Part shown: positions 7,995-19,994 of the stretch, one piece after another
How the letters are laid out: each line of letters opens with the position of its first letter
Position numbering within the stretch: position 1 is the first letter of the stretch
Source of the DNA: Mastigocoleus testarum BC008
GTDB lineage: Bacteria; Cyanobacteriota; Cyanobacteriia; Cyanobacteriales; Nostocaceae
Length of the DNA stretch: 64,000 bases
NCBI RefSeq assembly: GCF_001456025.1
Contig: NZ_LMTZ01000001.1
Span: 237,653-301,652, forward strand
Direction of reading: 5' to 3'
Position numbers and translations under genes: made by a program
The notes under the pieces: generated by a model
The model's input: the letters and a program-made list of their open reading frames with translations, nothing else
The model's database searches: none
What the model was told of the DNA's origin: nothing

Positions 7995-10900
7995 TTAGCG
8001 GTAAAAGTTAACTTCACCACATAAATATCGCTCGTTCTCATTGACATCAGGATTGTTTCGCAGATACCCACGTATTAAGTTACATCCTTCGTCAATCAAA
8101 TCTACTAGATCGAAGTTCCATAGCATCACTTTACCGTGACTTGATGAAGAAACAATTGTTTTGCCGTCGGGAGAGAAGCTGACGCTACGAACCCAACTGT
8201 CATTTCCTTTTAGGGCTTTGATTTCCCGACCGGTCTTTGCATCCCACAGTCGCAACTTACGGTCAGCAGATCCAGAGGCAATAATATTACCATCTGGGGA
8301 AAAGCTGACGCTGATTACCTTGTCGGAATGTCCTCTGAGGGTTTTAATTTCTTTACCTGTGTGGGTGTCCCAAAGTTTTATTGTGTTATCAACCGCTCCA
8401 GAGGCTAAGATTTTACCGTCGGGGGAAAAGCTAAGACTTCTAACTTCCCCTGAATGTCCTTTGAGGATATGAATTTCCCTTCTAGTGGAAAGATTCCAAA
8501 CTCTAATGGTATTTTCATTAGAATTAAATGCGATAGTCTCACTGTCTGGGGAAAATTCTAGTGTTCTTACCCTTGTAGCTTGACTTTTATCGTTCTTAAT
8601 TTGTTCCGGAATTAAAAGATTCCATATTTTGATGGTTCCATCCCTATTCCATATCGTTACGCTACCATCATCTGTACCAGAAGCAATCATTTTTCCGTTG
8701 GGGGAAAAGTTAACAGTATTTACTCCGCTAGCATGTTTTAAGGTTCTAATTTCTTTACCTGTAGAACTATTCCATAGCCTCACGGTGCGATCGCAAGATG
8801 CAGAAGCAATTATTTTTCCGTCGCTGGAGTAATCAATATCATTGATGGAACTGGAATGAAGCTTGATGTTTTCTTTTCTTCCCCCACTTTCAACATCCCG
8901 CAGTTTGACGCTACCATCACGGGAGGCAGATATAATATTTTTTCCGTCAGATGAGAAATTAACACTGGTAATTGTTCTATGGTGTCCTCTAAGACTTCGT
9001 ATCTGCTTTCCTGTGGAGGTATCCCATAATTTTACTGTTTTATCCTTGGACCCAGAAACTATGGTTTTACTGTCTGGGGAAAAACTAAGGGTAGTAACTG
9101 AACGAGAATGTCCCCCAAGAATTTGAATGTTTTCTCCTGTGTTCGAATTCCAAAGCTTAATGTTATTATCTGTCGAACCAGAGGCGAGGATTTTACCGTT
9201 GGGGGAAAAACTGAGGCTGGTAACTGGGTGAGAATGTCTTTTAATCGTTCTGATATTTCTTCCCGTATTGGGATCCCACAGTTGGATTGTGCCATTTTGT
9301 GAACCCGAAGCAACAATTTTCCCATTGGGGGAAAAACTGACACTACCAATTCGGTGAGAATCTCCAGTCAAAGTTTTAATTACTTCGCCTGTGTTAGGGT
9401 TCCAGAGTTTAATAGTTTGGTCAACAGAACCGGAAGCAATTATTTTGCTGTTGGGGGAAAAGCTAATGCTGCTTACTTCTCCTGAATGTCCTTTCAGGGT
9501 TTGAATTTGTTTTCCTGTATCGGTGTCCCAAATTTTTATGATATTTTCGTCAGAAATTGAGGCAATAATTTTCCCATTGGGGGAAAATCTAATTTCTCTA
9601 ATGGGGCGGTCATGGGCTTTTAGAGTCCGAATTTCTTTCCCCGTAATCATTTCCCAGATTTTAATTATGCCCTGTTCTGTTCCAGAAGCAACTATTTTTC
9701 CCAATCCTTGGGAAGTTTCTACATCGACGGGAGATAAGCTAAAACCTCTAATTTCACCGGAATGACCTTTGAGGGTATGAATTTCTTCTCCTGTGTTCCG
9801 GTTCCAAATTTTCAGCATCCCTGCACGAGAACCGGACGCAATACCTTGAGCTAATCCCTGTGGTGTTGAAATGTTGATGGGAGAAAAACTGACACTAATA
9901 ACTTCATATTCATGTTTTTTAAATTTTTTTCTTTTTTTAAGAATATTATTGTCAATAGTATTCCAAATCCTGATTGTACCGTCAATGGAACCAGAGGCAA
10001 TAGTTTTACCATCGGGGGAAAAACTGGTGCTTCTGACTCGATTGGAATGTCCTTTAAAAGTCCTAATATTTTCCCAATTTTTAGTATCCCACAGTTTGAG
10101 AGTATAGTCATTGGAACCAGAAGCAATGGTCTTACCATCAGGTGAAAAGCTAACGCTATTAATTGCACCCCTATGATGTTTAAGGGTTTGAATTACTGTA
10201 CCGGTATCAACTTCCCAAACTTTGATTGTGCGATCGCTCGAACCAGAAACAATTAATTGACCATTGGGAGAAAAGTTGGCATCAATTACTCCCCCCCTAT
10301 GACCTTCCAGGGTTTTAATTTCTCTTCCTGTGGCTACATCCCAAAGTTTTATCGTGCTGTCACTCGAACCCGAAGCTAGTTTTTGACCATCGCTTGAGAA
10401 ATTAACACTATAAACTTCATGTAAATGACCAGTGAGGGTTCTAATTTCTTCTCCTGTATCCACATCCCATAGCTTGACAGTAGCATCACTAGAACCCGAA
10501 GCAATAATTTTACCGTCTGGGGAGAAAGCAACACTAATAACTCTTGATGAATGACCGGTAAAAGTCTGGATCGTTTCTCCGGTTTCAACATCCCAAAGTT
10601 TAATTGTACTGTCAGCAGAACCAGAAACAATTGTTTTACTGTCTGGGGAAAAAGCAACATCAATTACCGCACTTTTATGACCAGAGAGAGTTTTGATTTC
10701 TTCTCCCGTATTCGGATTCCAAAGCTTGATGGTGAAATCTCCAGAGCCAGAAGCAATTAAATTCCCATCAGATGAAAAGTTAACACTAATAATATCCCTT
10801 AAGTGTCCCTTAAGGGTTTTAATTTGATACCCATAAACGGTTTGATTTAATGTGGATATTACCTGCATGCGGGTTTCAGAGGGGATCCACGGTTTCAAGA

Positions 10901-13637
10901 TATTTTGCTGGAGTAATTTACCTGCTTTGATTGCTTCCGTTAAAGCTGCTTCGTGGTCATTCTGAGTGAATAACTTTTCCGCAATACTGCTTATTTTCTC
11001 AACTTCAGCATCAGTCCTACGAATTTCACTGATACCAGCAAAGGTGGAAACTAACATCAAACCACTAACCAATCCAGAAATAGTCAGGTGTCGTCCGCGT
11101 TTGTGTTTGCGTCGTTCTTTATTTCTTTGTCTGACACTAGCACAGATAAAATCTTGCTCTACTAACGTCAATTCCTCAGGACGTTGTTTTAACCAATCTT
11201 GAGCGACCGCCAATCGAGTACCTTGTAATAAGGCTTCTGGATCGTACTTTTTATTTTCCCATTGGCGTACTTCCGGTTTCAAACGTTCTTGCCAAATTCG
11301 AAACTCACGGTTGCGTTCGATCCAATCCCGTAAGGTCCCCCACTCCCGAATCAAGGCTTCATGGATAATTTCTACGGTTTCAACTTGATTTGTTTTATCC
11401 CATCCAGTTACTACTAAACGGCGATCAGCTAAGCATTTGACTAGATTCCAGTTATTTTCTCCTACTTCTGCACGAGTCGCCATCCGTTTGGTATCTTCCG
11501 TACCCTCCCCAGGACGTAGCAATTGAATAAATATCCGTTCGGCTTGTTGTTTTTCTGCAACAGATAGGGGCTGTAATACTGAATCTGCATATTTGGCTAG
11601 GGCTTTATCTAAACCACCAATTTCCCCATAAGCGCGATGAGTAAGATACCATTTATTTGGTTTTTGCCAAAGTTGCGTCAGGGTGAACTCCAACAAAGGT
11701 AAACGCCCTGGCTGCTTTCCTAGATCGTCAATTAACTTACTAGTTAACCCTTGTTCTAATTCTACCTTCATTTTTTCTGCCGGTTTTTCTATTGCTACCC
11801 GCAATTCAGAAGGTTTCATGGGGGTAAGTAACATTGGTGGGTATGTCTGCAAATTTTCACCCATTGGTTGATAATCCAGTACTTTCCCCATGAAATCAGC
11901 CCTGAGGGTGAACACTAAAGTAAAACCTGGAGTAAATTTAATTGCATAAAGTAATGTATTTAAAAACTTTTGACGCTGTTCTTGTGCAGCCAAAGTATAT
12001 ATTTCTTCAAATTGATCGGCAATTAATACTAAGCGTTCCAATGGGCTGGAGGTACTAGAATTGACGATGTTTTCCACAATTTTGCGTAATTTTTTCTCAT
12101 CGTCATGCAGATCGATTTCCAATGCCAATTCCTTTAACCTATAACTGTTTCCTGTGGTGGTGTCCTCCTCTTTACTATGTTCTGGCTCTTGGGATTTATA
12201 GTGGGCGCTCAGAGCTACAGCTAGTGCATCAAAAGGATTTTTCCCCGGGCGAAAAGATACAATCTTCACTCGATGGTTATTTTTCAACTGAGGGACTAAA
12301 CCCGCAAACACAACAGAAGATTTACCACTTCCAGAAGCCCCAACTACAGGAACTAAAGGTTTATTCAACACAGCTTTAACTAAATCTGCGATAAACCGAT
12401 CTCTACCAAAGAATAATCCTGCATCTTCTTCTCGAAAAGCAGATAGACCCTTATAGGGAGAATCGGGAAGTTTACCGGTAAGTCCACCCAAATCTTCCCA
12501 GGTCGGTGGTGGTTCTGTAGTATTTTGACAGATAATCGGTAACCAGTTTACTCCTGGAAGTTGGTTTTTAGTATCTTCAATATCTTTAAGTTCTTGGAGT
12601 TTGATCCTTGCATCTCGCATGGAAGCAAATAAAGACTTACCCCGAGCAAAAGAAACCAGAAAATACTCGAGAAAATATTGAGCAATTTTATCTGGAACGG
12701 CTTCCCGCCAAACAATAATGTAAGGTAATTTCAAATCTGACAGTTGTTCGGCTAAACCAAGTCCATCGCAAGAATTGAAAATTGCTAATTTCAAACCTTT
12801 GGTATTCGATGCACCCGTAGGACTGATCGCTTCACGGAAAGTATTCCTAATTTCTGCAATACTTAAATTTTCTCGCTGATTAATTTCAATAGAAGCTACC
12901 TGATTTTTTCGATCCGTTTGACTATGGCCACTATAAAATAGAATATCGCAGGGTTCATCCCATAGCTGAATTAATTCTGGACGTTTTGGTTGTGAGAGCA
13001 AAATTAATTCTGCTCCCCGTGGCTTTAACTTTTCAATTAGTTTTTTATCGGTATCGATATCTATATTGCGACCATCACCAAAAATGCTGGTAATCCTAAC
13101 TCTTCTAAATACTTCCTCATGTTTCTGGCTTGTAATTTTATGTTCTGATTCATTTAAATATAAAGCAACTTCTACACAGTAATTGCCTGGAAAATAGTCC
13201 CATTCTCGCCAGGGTAACCGATGCAAAATATCCTTGGTTAATTGAGATGTAATATCCTGAGTATTGATATTAAGTATAGTTTCTGAATCGAAATTTAATT
13301 CAATTAATGATTTTAATTGTAATTTTAGATTTGAAAGCCAATCATTTAATTGAAAACGTAAATCTTCGGCAAGTTGATCGCATTCTTGATATTCGTCAAA
13401 CCAGGAAAAGTTAGTAGTTTGCTTAAGCTTAAAACCCATTCTCACAGGATTAACTAAGCTGGTGTAGCTGTTTTTCCATTTTTGATATGATACAGGGATT
13501 TCAGGTGCTGGAGGGAGTTGAATTTGTCGTGTGGTAGATTCGCTATTACTACTAATTATCTTTACAATGTTAATATTGTTACTAAAACCTCGTTCAAAAC
13601 AACCATCACCAAACTTTAAACTTACTAAGTTTTGCAT
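7995..13637 (-). CDS. CHAT protease / STAND NTPase / WD40 (21 repeats) protein
   Basis: A giant of 1880 residues. An N-terminal effector-associated region is followed by a caspase-like CHAT domain with catalytic His (YSGHSQT, H238) and Cys (FNSCDGLGLA, C290). Next comes a STAND NTPase beginning SPYKGLSAFREEDAGLFFGR, with Walker A GASGSGKSS (K439) and Walker B LVLIADQFEEIY. One membrane-like helix (about 847-867) precedes 21 WD40 repeats (about 941-1835), exactly three seven-bladed propellers, with a short C-terminal cap ending in a Cys. By analogy with STAND proteins, the propellers would sense a ligand and the NTPase would release the protease, possibly for defence or cell death. TAGGGA seven bases upstream favours this ATG over the one eleven codons earlier. 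Confidence 0.92.
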   Translation of the reverse strand: MQNLVSLKFGDGCFERGFSNNINIVKIISSNSESTTRQIQLPPAPEIPVSYQKWKNSYTSLVNPVRMGFKLKQTTNFSWFDEYQECDQLAEDLRFQLNDWLSNLKLQLKSLIELNFDSETILNINTQDITSQLTKDILHRLPWREWDYFPGNYCVEVALYLNESEHKITSQKHEEVFRRVRITSIFGDGRNIDIDTDKKLIEKLKPRGAELILLSQPKRPELIQLWDEPCDILFYSGHSQTDRKNQVASIEINQRENLSIAEIRNTFREAISPTGASNTKGLKLAIFNSCDGLGLAEQLSDLKLPYIIVWREAVPDKIAQYFLEYFLVSFARGKSLFASMRDARIKLQELKDIEDTKNQLPGVNWLPIICQNTTEPPPTWEDLGGLTGKLPDSPYKGLSAFREEDAGLFFGRDRFIADLVKAVLNKPLVPVVGASGSGKSSVVFAGLVPQLKNNHRVKIVSFRPGKNPFDALAVALSAHYKSQEPEHSKEEDTTTGNSYRLKELALEIDLHDDEKKLRKIVENIVNSSTSSPLERLVLIADQFEEIYTLAAQEQRQKFLNTLLYAIKFTPGFTLVFTLRADFMGKVLDYQPMGENLQTYPPMLLTPMKPSELRVAIEKPAEKMKVELEQGLTSKLIDDLGKQPGRLPLLEFTLTQLWQKPNKWYLTHRAYGEIGGLDKALAKYADSVLQPLSVAEKQQAERIFIQLLRPGEGTEDTKRMATRAEVGENNWNLVKCLADRRLVVTGWDKTNQVETVEIIHEALIREWGTLRDWIERNREFRIWQERLKPEVRQWENKKYDPEALLQGTRLAVAQDWLKQRPEELTLVEQDFICASVRQRNKERRKHKRGRHLTISGLVSGLMLVSTFAGISEIRRTDAEVEKISSIAEKLFTQNDHEAALTEAIKAGKLLQQNILKPWIPSETRMQVISTLNQTVYGYQIKTLKGHLRDIISVNFSSDGNLIASGSGDFTIKLWNPNTGEEIKTLSGHKSAVIDVAFSPDSKTIVSGSADSTIKLWDVETGETIQTFTGHSSRVISVAFSPDGKIIASGSSDATVKLWDVDTGEEIRTLTGHLHEVYSVNFSSDGQKLASGSSDSTIKLWDVATGREIKTLEGHRGGVIDANFSPNGQLIVSGSSDRTIKVWEVDTGTVIQTLKHHRGAINSVSFSPDGKTIASGSNDYTLKLWDTKNWENIRTFKGHSNRVRSTSFSPDGKTIASGSIDGTIRIWNTIDNNILKKRKKFKKHEYEVISVSFSPINISTPQGLAQGIASGSRAGMLKIWNRNTGEEIHTLKGHSGEIRGFSLSPVDVETSQGLGKIVASGTEQGIIKIWEMITGKEIRTLKAHDRPIREIRFSPNGKIIASISDENIIKIWDTDTGKQIQTLKGHSGEVSSISFSPNSKIIASGSVDQTIKLWNPNTGEVIKTLTGDSHRIGSVSFSPNGKIVASGSQNGTIQLWDPNTGRNIRTIKRHSHPVTSLSFSPNGKILASGSTDNNIKLWNSNTGENIQILGGHSRSVTTLSFSPDSKTIVSGSKDKTVKLWDTSTGKQIRSLRGHHRTITSVNFSSDGKNIISASRDGSVKLRDVESGGRKENIKLHSSSINDIDYSSDGKIIASASCDRTVRLWNSSTGKEIRTLKHASGVNTVNFSPNGKMIASGTDDGSVTIWNRDGTIKIWNLLIPEQIKNDKSQATRVRTLEFSPDSETIAFNSNENTIRVWNLSTRREIHILKGHSGEVRSLSFSPDGKILASGAVDNTIKLWDTHTGKEIKTLRGHSDKVISVSFSPDGNIIASGSADRKLRLWDAKTGREIKALKGNDSWVRSVSFSPDGKTIVSSSSHGKVMLWNFDLVDLIDEGCNLIRGYLRNNPDVNENERYLCGEVNFYR

Positions 13638-14696
13638 TTTTACATCCCTACTATCATTAATTTTGCACAAATCTTACTTTCGTCCCAAAGGTAGAATGTA
13701 TTATCAGTGCAAGTTTGTTTTTTTACGTTTGTTTTTGTTAAAATAACTCGTCAGTGTTTGAATTATCACCAATAAATAAAGAATAGAATTTTAATTTATT
13801 ATCCTAATATAGAACAGCTGTTTATTTACTTACTTTATGTTAACTATAGATAAAATATAATCTCCATCTAGTTGTAAAAATTAGACATGAATTAAACAAA
13901 AAGGAAAAGATAGTGACCTACACAATAAACTAAAAACTCAAGAGGGTAAATTATCTATCTCCAAACAAATGCAAGTGTATACAAATTTAGCCATTGAAAG
14001 ACAAATCTAATTTAATGCTGCAGATAAATCAAATATTAATCTTATATCTCTGAAAAATATTACTAAATATTTAGATAAATAGAGACAAAATATCATAAAT
14101 AAAGAAGGAAGAAGGTCAATTAGTTGGGGTTTTAAACCCACTTAGCTCAAGGAAGAAAGTATTTGGATGCGCCCGCAAGGCGTTCACGTAGTGCATACAA
14201 ACGATTGTGGTATTTTTATTAAGTTTAATTCTTTTTACTAACGTAACCCTGGGCTAATATATTCCTTCTTCCTTTCGCCGTTTGCACGCAGCAAGCTGTT
14301 CACGTAGTGCGTCCAAACACGCAGTGCGTCCAAAGGCAGATAAACAAAGCTCGTATCCCTAATCCTAAAGTCGAAAATATCAAGTCAACATCGGAACCAA
14401 AAAAAAGCGCAGTGAATATGAGAAAAAAGGATTTAAAGTATAGTAATCTTATTTGCCAGTATTCTTGGTTAAGTAAATAAGGACTAAAATTTTCAACTAA
14501 CTAAAATTTTCAACTAACTAAAATTTTCAACTAACTAAAATTTTCAACTAACTAAAATTTTCAACTAGATTAAGATTGTCAGTCTAAATCTCAAATTCTA
14601 AATCCCAAATACTTAAGATAAATCAAGATATAGGAAGATTTAATTAATAGGATTATATTATATGACGATAGTCGCTACTTTTCTAGATAGTCGTTT
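13638..14696. other. Intergenic region with repeats
   Basis: About 1 kb between two divergently transcribed large genes, with no credible coding frame. It holds dispersed GCG-rich fragments (about 14165-14195 and 14275-14340, with GTTCACGTAGTGC repeated) and a tandem repeat at 14486-14569, listed separately. Promoters of both flanking genes must lie here but none is obvious. Confidence 0.55.
14486..14569. repeat. 17-bp tandem repeat, five copies
   Basis: Five copies of AAAATTTTCAACTAACT start at 14486, 14503, 14520, 14537 and 14554, identical until the last unit breaks down after CAACTA. Each unit contains the palindrome AAAATTTT. The array lies 130 bases upstream of the hybrid kinase gene. 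Confidence 0.95.
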
Positions 14697-17600
14697 ATGT
14701 CAGAATATGAATCTGGTGTAAATTCATCCACTTCCGAGCAAAAGGGAAATTTTTTTGTTGTCGGTATTGGTGCATCAGCAGGTGGACTCCGCGCCCTAGA
14801 GGAGTTCTTCGAGCATATGCCAACGGACAGCGGAGCTGCTTTTGTAGTAGTTCAGCACCTGTCACCAGACTTCAAAAGTTTGATGAAGGAATTACTAGAG
14901 CGACGTACCCGTATGGAAATATATCGGGTAACAGAAGGAATGAAATTGCAAAGGAATTCAGTGTATTTGATTCCTCCGGGTAAAAATTTAGTCTTAAAAA
15001 ATGGAAAGCTACATTTATTAGAGCAAGAAGAGCGCAACCGTCACGGACTGAACTTTCCCATCGATATTTTCTTAGAATCTTTGGCTAAAAACTATGGGGA
15101 AAGAGGGATTGGTGTGATTTTGTCGGGGACTGGTAGCGACGGAACAAAGGGTTTAAGGGCAATTAATGAAGCAGGAGGGTTTGCAATGGTACAAGAACCC
15201 ACAACTGCTGAATTTGATGGCATGCCTCGAACAGCCATCGCTACGGGAGTAGTAGATAGAATTTTATCACCCCAAAAATTAGCTCAGACGATCTATCAGT
15301 TGGTACAATCGCCTAATTCGCCAGATAAAAGTGATACTAACCCAGTAGGATTGTTCAAACCCCATAACTTGGAACGTATTGCCAATATTTTGGCACAGCA
15401 CGAGCAAACCGATTTTTCTCATTACAAAACTAGTACTCTCTCTCGACGGATCCACCGCCGCTATTTGATAAGTGGTTGTAACAATCTAGATGAGTTTATT
15501 CATCTGTTAGAAAACTCCTCCCAAGAACGGGCAATTTTACGGCACGATTTGCTGATCAGCGTAACTCAATTTTTTCGCGATCCACTGGCGTGGAATTTTT
15601 TGGAAACTGAGGTGATTCCCCAATTAATAGCTAAAGCCAATCCTCAAGAAGAGTTACGTTGTTGGGTGACTGCTTGTGCAACTGGGGAAGAAGCCTATTC
15701 TCTGGCAATGTTGCTTGATGAAGCGGTTACTAAATCCAATAAACCAGTAAGATTTAAAATTTTCGCCACTGATATCGATAAGACAGCATTAGAAAAAGCT
15801 ACCCAGGGTATTTATCCCCAAAGCATTAGTAACGACATTAATCCCCAACGATTGGAACGTTATTTTTTGCGGAAGGATAATTGTTTACAAGTAATTCGTA
15901 AACTAAGAGAAAAATTATTATTTGCACCCCACGATATTACTAAGGATGCCGGGTTTACCCGGATGAATTTAATTAGCTGTCGCAATGTATTGATATATTT
16001 GCAGTCAGATTTACAGCAACAAGTATTACGCAATCTTCATTTTTCTTTGGTATCTAAAGGAGTTTTATTTCTGGGAGAAGCAGAAACTTTAGGTCACATC
16101 GAACCAGAATTTCAGCACCTAGATAAAAAAAACAAAATTTATCAAAAACGGCGAGATGTCAAACTGAATATACCCATTAGGGGTGTTGAAAAAATATCCC
16201 GTCAACTACTTACTTATGTTCCATCAAAAAACCAATCGGAAAATCATCTCGAACCGATTTTGGATAGAACCTTGAGCGCTTTTTTAGAGAAATACAAGGC
16301 TACCTGTTTTTTAGTAGATCGCGAACATAAGATGTTTCATTCCTTTACCAATGATGGTATTAACGTTCTGAAGGTACCTTCTGGGAAAACGACAACTGAT
16401 ATTACTAAAATGATCGTTCGCGATCTACAATTGCCTTTAATTACAGCTCTTCATCGTGCAAAGCGAGAGCGATCGCCAGTATCTTATACGGGTATTAAAA
16501 TAGAATTAGAAAATCGGGAATGTAGCCTGAAACTGGAGGTCACTTATCATGAAAGCAATAAATTAGCCTCGGATTTTTTTTCCATTGTCATTCAGGAAGA
16601 TGAAGTCTTCCATCAACCTTCAGGAGAGAGGTTTGAGGCTGATGCTGAAGCTTCCCAAAGAATTATAGAATTAGAGTATGAGCTACAGCAAACCCGTGAG
16701 AATCTGCAAGCAGTAATTGAAGAACTAGAAACTACTAACGAAGAACAGCAGGCTACCAATGAAGAGTTGACAGCTTCTAATGAGGAGTTGCAAAGCACTA
16801 ATGAAGAGCTACATTCAGTGAATGAAGAACTATATACGGTTAATGCAGAATATCAATCAAAAATCGGCGAATTAACTGAATTGAATAATGATATTGATAA
16901 TTTGCTGCGGAGCACGAATATCGGGGTGGTATTCTTAGATCGAGATTTAAAAATTCGTAAGTTTACTCCCGCAGCTACTGTTGCTATTAATTTAGTTGAA
17001 GCAGATATTAATCGTCCCCTAAAACACATTACCCATAATCTTAACTGCCCTAATCTGCTCGAATTACTCAAAGCAGTCATTGAAAGCCAAAAAGGTTTAG
17101 ATAAAGAAGTTAAGTTAGTGGAAGAGGATTTTTATTTATTGATGCGAATTAATCCCTATCTGCTCGAAGATGGTCATTTAGATGGGGTAGTAATTTCTTT
17201 CATTGATGTTGACGAACTCAAAACCATTCAGCAACAAATTTACTTAGTTAATGAAGAACTCAAAGAATCTCAACTACAATTACGTCAACTCAATCAAAAA
17301 TTAGAACAAAGAGTAGAAGAACGGACTCAAGCTCTACAAAAATCAGAAGTGAGATTAAGAGCAATTTTAGCTACAACTTCTTCGATGGTTTATCTCAAGA
17401 ATACCCAAGGGCGATATTTACTAGTTAATCGACAGTATTTGGAATTACTGAATCTAACCGAAGAACAAATTTTAGGTAGTAGTACTCGCGATATTTTTCC
17501 CGAGCAGATTGCTGATGTGTTAAACGCTAACGACCGGCAAGTTTTAGCTGACAAATCAGTTTTACAATTTGAAGAAGAAATTCCTGTGGCTGACGGTAGC

Positions 17601-19859
17601 CTTCGCACCTATATTTCTAATAAAGCACCTTTAATTGATAATAATGGCGAAGTTTATGCTATTTGTGGGATTTCTACGGATATCAGCGAACAAAAACATA
17701 CCGAATTAGAATTAAGGGAAGGGGCAGCCAGAGAAAGAACTTTGCTTAGTTTAGTTGAAAAAATCCGCCAAACTCTAGATTTAGACGAAATATTCCAGAC
17801 TACAACCACAAAAATACGAGAAACTTTAAAATGCGATCGCGTTGCCCTGTATCAATTTAACTCTAATTATGGTGGGGAGTTTGTTACCGAATCAATGGCT
17901 AATGGTTGCATTCCCCTTATAGGAGGAGATCTATTACAAAACCCTTGGAATGATACCTATTTGCAAGAAACCGCAGGGGGTAGATATAAGAATCACGAAA
18001 CTTGTGCTATTGATAATATTGATGAAGCCGATTTTAGCGATTGTCACCGCGAAATTTACCAACAATTACAAGTAAAAGCCTTTTGCATTGCTCCTGTTTT
18101 TCAAGGCGATACACTTTGGGGATTGCTCGCGGCTTATCAAAACACATATCCCCGTCAGTGGAAAGATGGAGAAGTTCGTCTGCTAACTCAAACTGGTATT
18201 CAATTAGGTATCTCCATCGCTCAGGTCGATCTATTTACCCAAATTCAAAACCAATCCTTACAATTACAACAAGCCAAAGAAACAGCGGAAGCGGCGAATC
18301 AAGCTAAAAGCGCTTTCATTGCTCATACTAGTCATGAATTACGAACTCCTCTGAATGCAATTTTGGGATTTGCCCAAATTCTCCAACAAGAAATAGGTTT
18401 TAATGCAAAACAGCAACGAGGAATTGAGGTGATTCAGCGTTCTGGTCAACATTTGCTGACTTTGATTAATGACATTCTCTATATTGCCAAAATTGAAGCA
18501 GGAAAACTCAATTTAGAATCAACAGATTTTATTCTGTCTTCGTTTTTAAATAATTTAGAAGCAATGATTCGTATTCGTTGTCAGCAAAAGGGAATTGAAT
18601 TTGAGCATCTTATTCTTTCGGATTTACCCCCAATAGTACGAGGAGATGAAACTCGTTTGCGTCAACTCCTACTCAATCTTCTGAGTAATGCAGTTAAATT
18701 TACCCCTAGAGGAAAAGTCACTTTTAGCGTCGGCTATGTTCGAGATTTTACTAAAGACAACCGGGATGCGATCGAGACAGATAACGCTGATAAAATTCGT
18801 TTTCATATTGCAGATACAGGAATAGGTATTCCCTCAGATAAGTTAACAGAAATCTTTTTACCTTTCCAGCAATTAGACCATCATCAATCATCTCAAGAAG
18901 GTACAGGACTTGGTTTGAGCATCAGTCAAAGTATTGCCGAACAGATGGGTAGTAAAATTTACGTTACCAGCACTTTTGGAGAAGGAAGCGAATTTTGGTT
19001 TGACATAAATTTTGCTCATGGGCAATATTCTGTAGAGTCGCTAGCAGATAAGACTAATAATCTTAAGATTACTGGCTATCAAGGAGCAAAGCGTAAAATT
19101 TTAATCGTAGATGATTTAGATAATAATCTAGAAGTTTTAGTTAGTTTTTTGACACCTCTGGGCTTTGAAGTCATCCAAGGGAGTTCGGGAACTGAGGCGA
19201 TTGCTAAAACCGAAAAGCATCAGCCAGACTTAATCATTTTAGATTTGATAATGCCTGAAATGGATGGTTGGGAAGTAACCCGAATCCTGAGACAAGAATC
19301 AGCTTGGCAGGGTTTACCCATTATTATGGTTTCTGCCAGTACCCTTTCTGCCGATGAATCCCAATGTTACCAAGCAGGAGCAAATGCTTTCCTCGCAAAA
19401 CCTTTAAATTTTGAAGAATTACTGAGACTTTTAGAACATTATCTCAAGCTTGAGTGGACAACTCAGGATGGTTTAACGCGGTCGCTCCTTAGTTCAAAAA
19501 CTTCTAGTTCGGAAACTTCCAGTTCAAAAACTTCTAATTCGGAAACTTCTAATTCAAAAACTTCTAATTCAAAAACTTCTAATTCGGAAACTTCTAGTTC
19601 AAAAACTTCTAGTTTGGAAACTTCCCAAATAAAAGCTAGCAACGATTCGGAATCGATAGTTATCCCTACAACACCAGAATTGAAACAACTGTTGGAACTG
19701 ACAATGGAAGGAGATATCCGAGAGGTATTATCCCAAATAGAACAATGGGAACAAAATCAATCTCAATTGATGCCTTCAATCCAACAAATACGACATTTAG
19801 CCCAAACTTGTCAGCTGAGAAAACTCAAAGAATTACTCAAACAATATCTCAAACGGTAG
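14697..19859 (+). CDS. CheB-CheR-PAS-GAF hybrid histidine kinase
   Basis: A 1720-residue fusion. A CheB methylesterase domain (about 20-200) keeps the triad S27, H53, D148. A CheR methyltransferase domain (about 215-490) has the SAM motif [13 protein letters not shown] heptad coiled coil (about 650-740, repeated NEEL) leads to two PAS domains (about 740-840, 880-990). A GAF domain (about 1010-1170) contains C1116-H1117 in the bilin-attachment position. HisKA follows ([13 protein letters not shown]1213), then an HATPase with the G-box GTGLGLSIS, a receiver domain (D1516), a low-complexity Ser/Thr linker (1599-1643) and a short helical tail. It probably joins receptor-methylation chemistry to light- or ligand-controlled phosphorelay. 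An upstream ATG at 14662 is out of frame. Confidence 0.93.
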   Translation: MSEYESGVNSSTSEQKGNFFVVGIGASAGGLRALEEFFEHMPTDSGAAFVVVQHLSPDFKSLMKELLERRTRMEIYRVTEGMKLQRNSVYLIPPGKNLVLKNGKLHLLEQEERNRHGLNFPIDIFLESLAKNYGERGIGVILSGTGSDGTKGLRAINEAGGFAMVQEPTTAEFDGMPRTAIATGVVDRILSPQKLAQTIYQLVQSPNSPDKSDTNPVGLFKPHNLERIANILAQHEQTDFSHYKTSTLSRRIHRRYLISGCNNLDEFIHLLENSSQERAILRHDLLISVTQFFRDPLAWNFLETEVIPQLIAKANPQEELRCWVTACATGEEAYSLAMLLDEAVTKSNKPVRFKIFATDIDKTALEKATQGIYPQSISNDINPQRLERYFLRKDNCLQVIRKLREKLLFAPHDITKDAGFTRMNLISCRNVLIYLQSDLQQQVLRNLHFSLVSKGVLFLGEAETLGHIEPEFQHLDKKNKIYQKRRDVKLNIPIRGVEKISRQLLTYVPSKNQSENHLEPILDRTLSAFLEKYKATCFLVDREHKMFHSFTNDGINVLKVPSGKTTTDITKMIVRDLQLPLITALHRAKRERSPVSYTGIKIELENRECSLKLEVTYHESNKLASDFFSIVIQEDEVFHQPSGERFEADAEASQRIIELEYELQQTRENLQAVIEELETTNEEQQATNEELTASNEELQSTNEELHSVNEELYTVNAEYQSKIGELTELNNDIDNLLRSTNIGVVFLDRDLKIRKFTPAATVAINLVEADINRPLKHITHNLNCPNLLELLKAVIESQKGLDKEVKLVEEDFYLLMRINPYLLEDGHLDGVVISFIDVDELKTIQQQIYLVNEELKESQLQLRQLNQKLEQRVEERTQALQKSEVRLRAILATTSSMVYLKNTQGRYLLVNRQYLELLNLTEEQILGSSTRDIFPEQIADVLNANDRQVLADKSVLQFEEEIPVADGSLRTYISNKAPLIDNNGEVYAICGISTDISEQKHTELELREGAARERTLLSLVEKIRQTLDLDEIFQTTTTKIRETLKCDRVALYQFNSNYGGEFVTESMANGCIPLIGGDLLQNPWNDTYLQETAGGRYKNHETCAIDNIDEADFSDCHREIYQQLQVKAFCIAPVFQGDTLWGLLAAYQNTYPRQWKDGEVRLLTQTGIQLGISIAQVDLFTQIQNQSLQLQQAKETAEAANQAKSAFIAHTSHELRTPLNAILGFAQILQQEIGFNAKQQRGIEVIQRSGQHLLTLINDILYIAKIEAGKLNLESTDFILSSFLNNLEAMIRIRCQQKGIEFEHLILSDLPPIVRGDETRLRQLLLNLLSNAVKFTPRGKVTFSVGYVRDFTKDNRDAIETDNADKIRFHIADTGIGIPSDKLTEIFLPFQQLDHHQSSQEGTGLGLSISQSIAEQMGSKIYVTSTFGEGSEFWFDINFAHGQYSVESLADKTNNLKITGYQGAKRKILIVDDLDNNLEVLVSFLTPLGFEVIQGSSGTEAIAKTEKHQPDLIILDLIMPEMDGWEVTRILRQESAWQGLPIIMVSASTLSADESQCYQAGANAFLAKPLNFEELLRLLEHYLKLEWTTQDGLTRSLLSSKTSSSETSSSKTSNSETSNSKTSNSKTSNSETSSSKTSSLETSQIKASNDSESIVIPTTPELKQLLELTMEGDIREVLSQIEQWEQNQSQLMPSIQQIRHLAQTCQLRKLKELLKQYLKR
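19491..19625 (+). repeat. In-frame 15-bp repeat, nine copies (SSKTS / NSETS)
   Basis: Nine consecutive 15-base units alternate between AGTTCAAAAACTTCT and AGTTCGGAAACTTCC types and encode pentapeptides such as [10 protein letters not shown] and NSKTS. They form the linker between the receiver domain and the C-terminal tail of the hybrid kinase. Copy number can change without breaking the frame. Confidence 0.95.
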
Positions 19860-19994
19860 TAAGTAGGTTAGCAAGAAAAATCATAACTTATTTGTAATAG
19901 CGTTTTGGCGCTAAAGCGCTACTACGAGCCAAATACAAACATTTTATATTTATTTACATAGTTTACTTTTTCTCGCCTACTTACTTAAATTATT

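Noticed and set aside
8161..10760. Many short frames in other phases of the WD40 repeats
   Set aside because: They are shadows of the repeat codons of the large CHAT/WD40 gene and repeat with its period.
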